Source: Apium graveolens
Lineage: Eukaryota; Streptophyta; Magnoliopsida; Apiales; Apiaceae
DNA: 64,000 nt
Assembly (NCBI RefSeq): GCF_009905375.1
Contig: NC_133647.1
Location: 53,117,883-53,181,882 of the forward strand
Direction: 5' to 3'
Of this stretch, positions 62,233 to 64,000 are shown one piece after another. Below the pieces are notes generated by a model, which was not told the origin of the DNA, searched no databases, and saw only the letters and a list, made by a program, of their open reading frames with translations. The position numbers were made by a program, and so were the translations under genes. The stretch's first letter is position 1. Each line of letters starts with the position of its first letter.

Positions 62233-62847
62233 TGTTAGATATATTTGATAATGTCATGGCTAATATGTTTTATGTTTAGCTTTCAGATCTTACGTGAACA
62301 GGATAAATCAGTACTTAACTGTTGATCAGTACTTATACTGGAAGTCATGACTTAAGGATATCAGTACTTATATTATCAGGAGATAATCATCAGAAGATAG
62401 ATATCAGAACTTAAGTGCTGAAGACAATCAGATAAGGACAGTAGCTGATTAAAGGAAAGAAGATCGAGATAAACATAAGAAGAGATATGCATGAAGAAGG
62501 AATTCCGTGAAGAATGGAATACTTGGAAGAAAAGATATCTGATTGATATATTTTAGGAAGCAGAATTATATTCCATATCAATTAGCGATTATCTTGTAAC
62601 TGTGTAGTATATAAACACAGACATAGGGTTACACTATAAGTGTTATCATTATTAGAAAAGATTATTCATTGTAACCCTAGCAGCTCTCGTGATATTTGTT
62701 CATCACTGAGATGGTAACAGTTCCATACTGTAACATAGTTTATTGTTTCAATAAAGTTGTTTTCTGTTACTTAAGATCTTAAAGTTCGATTTGAGTGTAC
62801 TATACACTGTATTCACCCCCTCTACAGTGTGTGTGTGTGACCTAACA
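62233..62847 (+). repeat. Sirevirus 3' LTR (615 bp)
   Basis: TGTTAGATAT...GACCTAACA, nearly identical to 49656-50272, with about nine single-base differences or 1-bp indels. Followed by gttta, the right copy of the target-site duplication. Confidence 0.95.
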
Positions 62848-64000
62848 GTTTAAGCTTGATTCCTTGCAAATGAATGATATCTAATTTGTGCATGTTAGTT
62901 ATTTTGAGAAATTGATGGAAAATCGGGGGTTTGTGGTTGGACACCTCAAATGAGGCAACACCGTGAAACCACCTCCACCGGTGATGAACTCCGGTGAACC
63001 GATGGTGAGTGATGATGTTATTACTGAGCTCTACTATTTATAAACTTAATTTCGGTATTTGCATGTGTGATTTCCTAAAACCCGAATGGGTCCCTTGATT
63101 TTGAGAAATAAATTTGATTGTTTGACCAAAATGACTCGTTAATGTATATTCTTAAAAGTAATTGAGAAATTTGATTAAGGTTTTGGTTTTTGGATTGTAG
63201 ATTCGGAGCGTGAGGGCATTCAGGCTAGGAAAGGGAAATATATACTAGGTGGCAGTAGTTCAAAACCTTTGTGAAACAGGAAATCAAATTCAGGAAAGTA
63301 ACTATACTTACTTGTATAAATGGTTATAAAGAGGATATCGTTCATGCCATGTAGAGTATTGAACTTTTATAGTAATGTACCCCTGTTATTGATTCTTGAG
63401 ATACCCTATCATTGTTCTTGTGAACTTGTTATTGATAAGATTATTGTTCAAACCCTTTGGTAACCTTTTCTTATCCTGATTACTGTTAATACCATGAACT
63501 ATTGTAAACCCTATAAGAACTTTTACGAACCCCTTGTGTAATGATCATTTACTCCTTTGTTTACCTTATACCCTATTGATCCTTGAAACGGTTTTGATTC
63601 CCTGACTTGAGTACCTTGTTATCATTTGATTAAGATCCCTAGAATTGAACTTTGCTTATCCTTGATTCATTTCCTTATCTGTTAATTCTTGAAATTTGAA
63701 CTTAAGAATGAGTTTCGACTTGAAAGAGTCTGAATGATTTCATATCTTGGTAATGATAAAATGAATTTAGTAAAATCTTCTTTTCCAACACAAGATTTTC
63801 CAAACGAATTCCTAATGGATTGGATTGAGACGTAAGAGACTAGTGGGACTAGTCCAGTCATGTTAAGAGGCTAGCGGGGCTAGTCCAGTTTAAGGCTGAA
63901 ATTATGCCATTGGTACCTTAAAGACCGGATGGAGGTCGGTACGGGCTGATCACCCGTATTATTATGAAATAAAGATAAGTAGTCCAATCAAGGGTTCCAT
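62848..64000 (+). repeat. Tekay 3' LTR, second segment, with internal deletion; runs off the window
   Basis: It resumes the LTR at the position equivalent to 39973 and can be followed to the end of the window, equivalent to about 41933. At 63174-63178 the sequence jumps from the equivalent of 40308 to that of 41108, so about 0.8 kb present in the 5' LTR is absent. The short word atta lies at both breakpoints. The remainder continues beyond 64000. Confidence 0.9.

Larger units (their letters stand above)
49656..62847 (+). mobile_element. complete Sirevirus-type Copia element (13.2 kb) inserted in the Tekay 3' LTR
   Basis: Both LTRs, PBS, gag, pol, long spacer, small ORF, accessory ORF and PPT are present. 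gttta flanks it at 49651-49655 and 62848-62852, and the Tekay LTR continues across. The two LTRs differ at about nine places (roughly half single-base substitutions, half 1-bp indels) over 615 bp, so the insertion is fairly recent. Order PR-INT-RT-RNase H, a large Gag with three knuckles and a third gene region after pol mark it as a Sirevirus (SIRE/Maximus) type element. It carries a stop in gag, a changed RNase H catalytic residue and a broken accessory ORF. Confidence 0.95.

Overview
The window is nuclear DNA of a flowering plant. It has plant-type GT-AG introns, one clear plant housekeeping gene, AT-rich intergenic DNA and dense nested retrotransposons. I read it as a eudicot, probably an asterid; the sequence alone does not fix the species. 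About two thirds of the window is mobile DNA. LAYOUT: (1) 1-4409 is the 3' part of a plus-strand Copia element of Sirevirus type: a long open accessory ORF, a polypurine tract and the 3' LTR. It appears to be inserted into (2) a minus-strand Sirevirus of the same family (4410-11940) with decayed gag and pol, a deleted reverse transcriptase core and its own 5' LTR on the right. That element is inserted in (3) an LTR of a different family, called LTR-X here (fragment 11941-12347). (4) 12348-15918 is an intact six-exon dehydroascorbate reductase (DHAR) gene, whose promoter begins a few hundred bases from the LTR-X end. (5) 15919-18370 is intergenic. (6) 18438-20278, minus strand, is a small three-exon gene for a plant-specific protein of the A_thal_3526/TIGR01589 family, assembled here from exons too short to stand out as ORFs. 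(7) 20279-26483 is AT-rich intergenic DNA with a tandem duplication of about 490 bp. (8) 26484-31896 is a full-length L1-type LINE with a perfect 16-bp target-site duplication. (9) 33133-36725 looks like a CACTA transposon remnant with a degenerate array of 170-177 bp repeats, interrupted by a solo LTR-X (34470-35590, TSD gaaac). (10) 36938-64000 is a nest: an LTR-X copy contains a hAT-type MITE (37964-38499, 8-bp TSD) and a Ty3/Gypsy chromovirus of Tekay/Del type with 4-kb LTRs (from 38740). The chromovirus 3' LTR (48428-49655, resuming at 62848) is split by a complete 13.2-kb Sirevirus (49656-62847, TSD gttta). HOW THE PARTS WORK TOGETHER: the two host genes are unrelated. DHAR recycles ascorbate with glutathione; the small protein has no assigned function. 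The Sirevirus family is organised as LTR, gag, two in-frame stops, pol, a long spacer, a small conserved ORF, a long accessory ORF, polypurine tract, LTR, with TATA-like boxes before both 3' ORFs. The chromovirus may carry a spliced accessory gene that starts inside its LTR with a histone-H3-tail-like N terminus and continues beyond the primer-binding site. The observations I rate highest are that H3-like accessory gene, the conserved gag/pol double-stop junction, the small 3' ORF with a candidate internal promoter in the Sirevirus, and the duplicated 3' splice site of DHAR exon 4.
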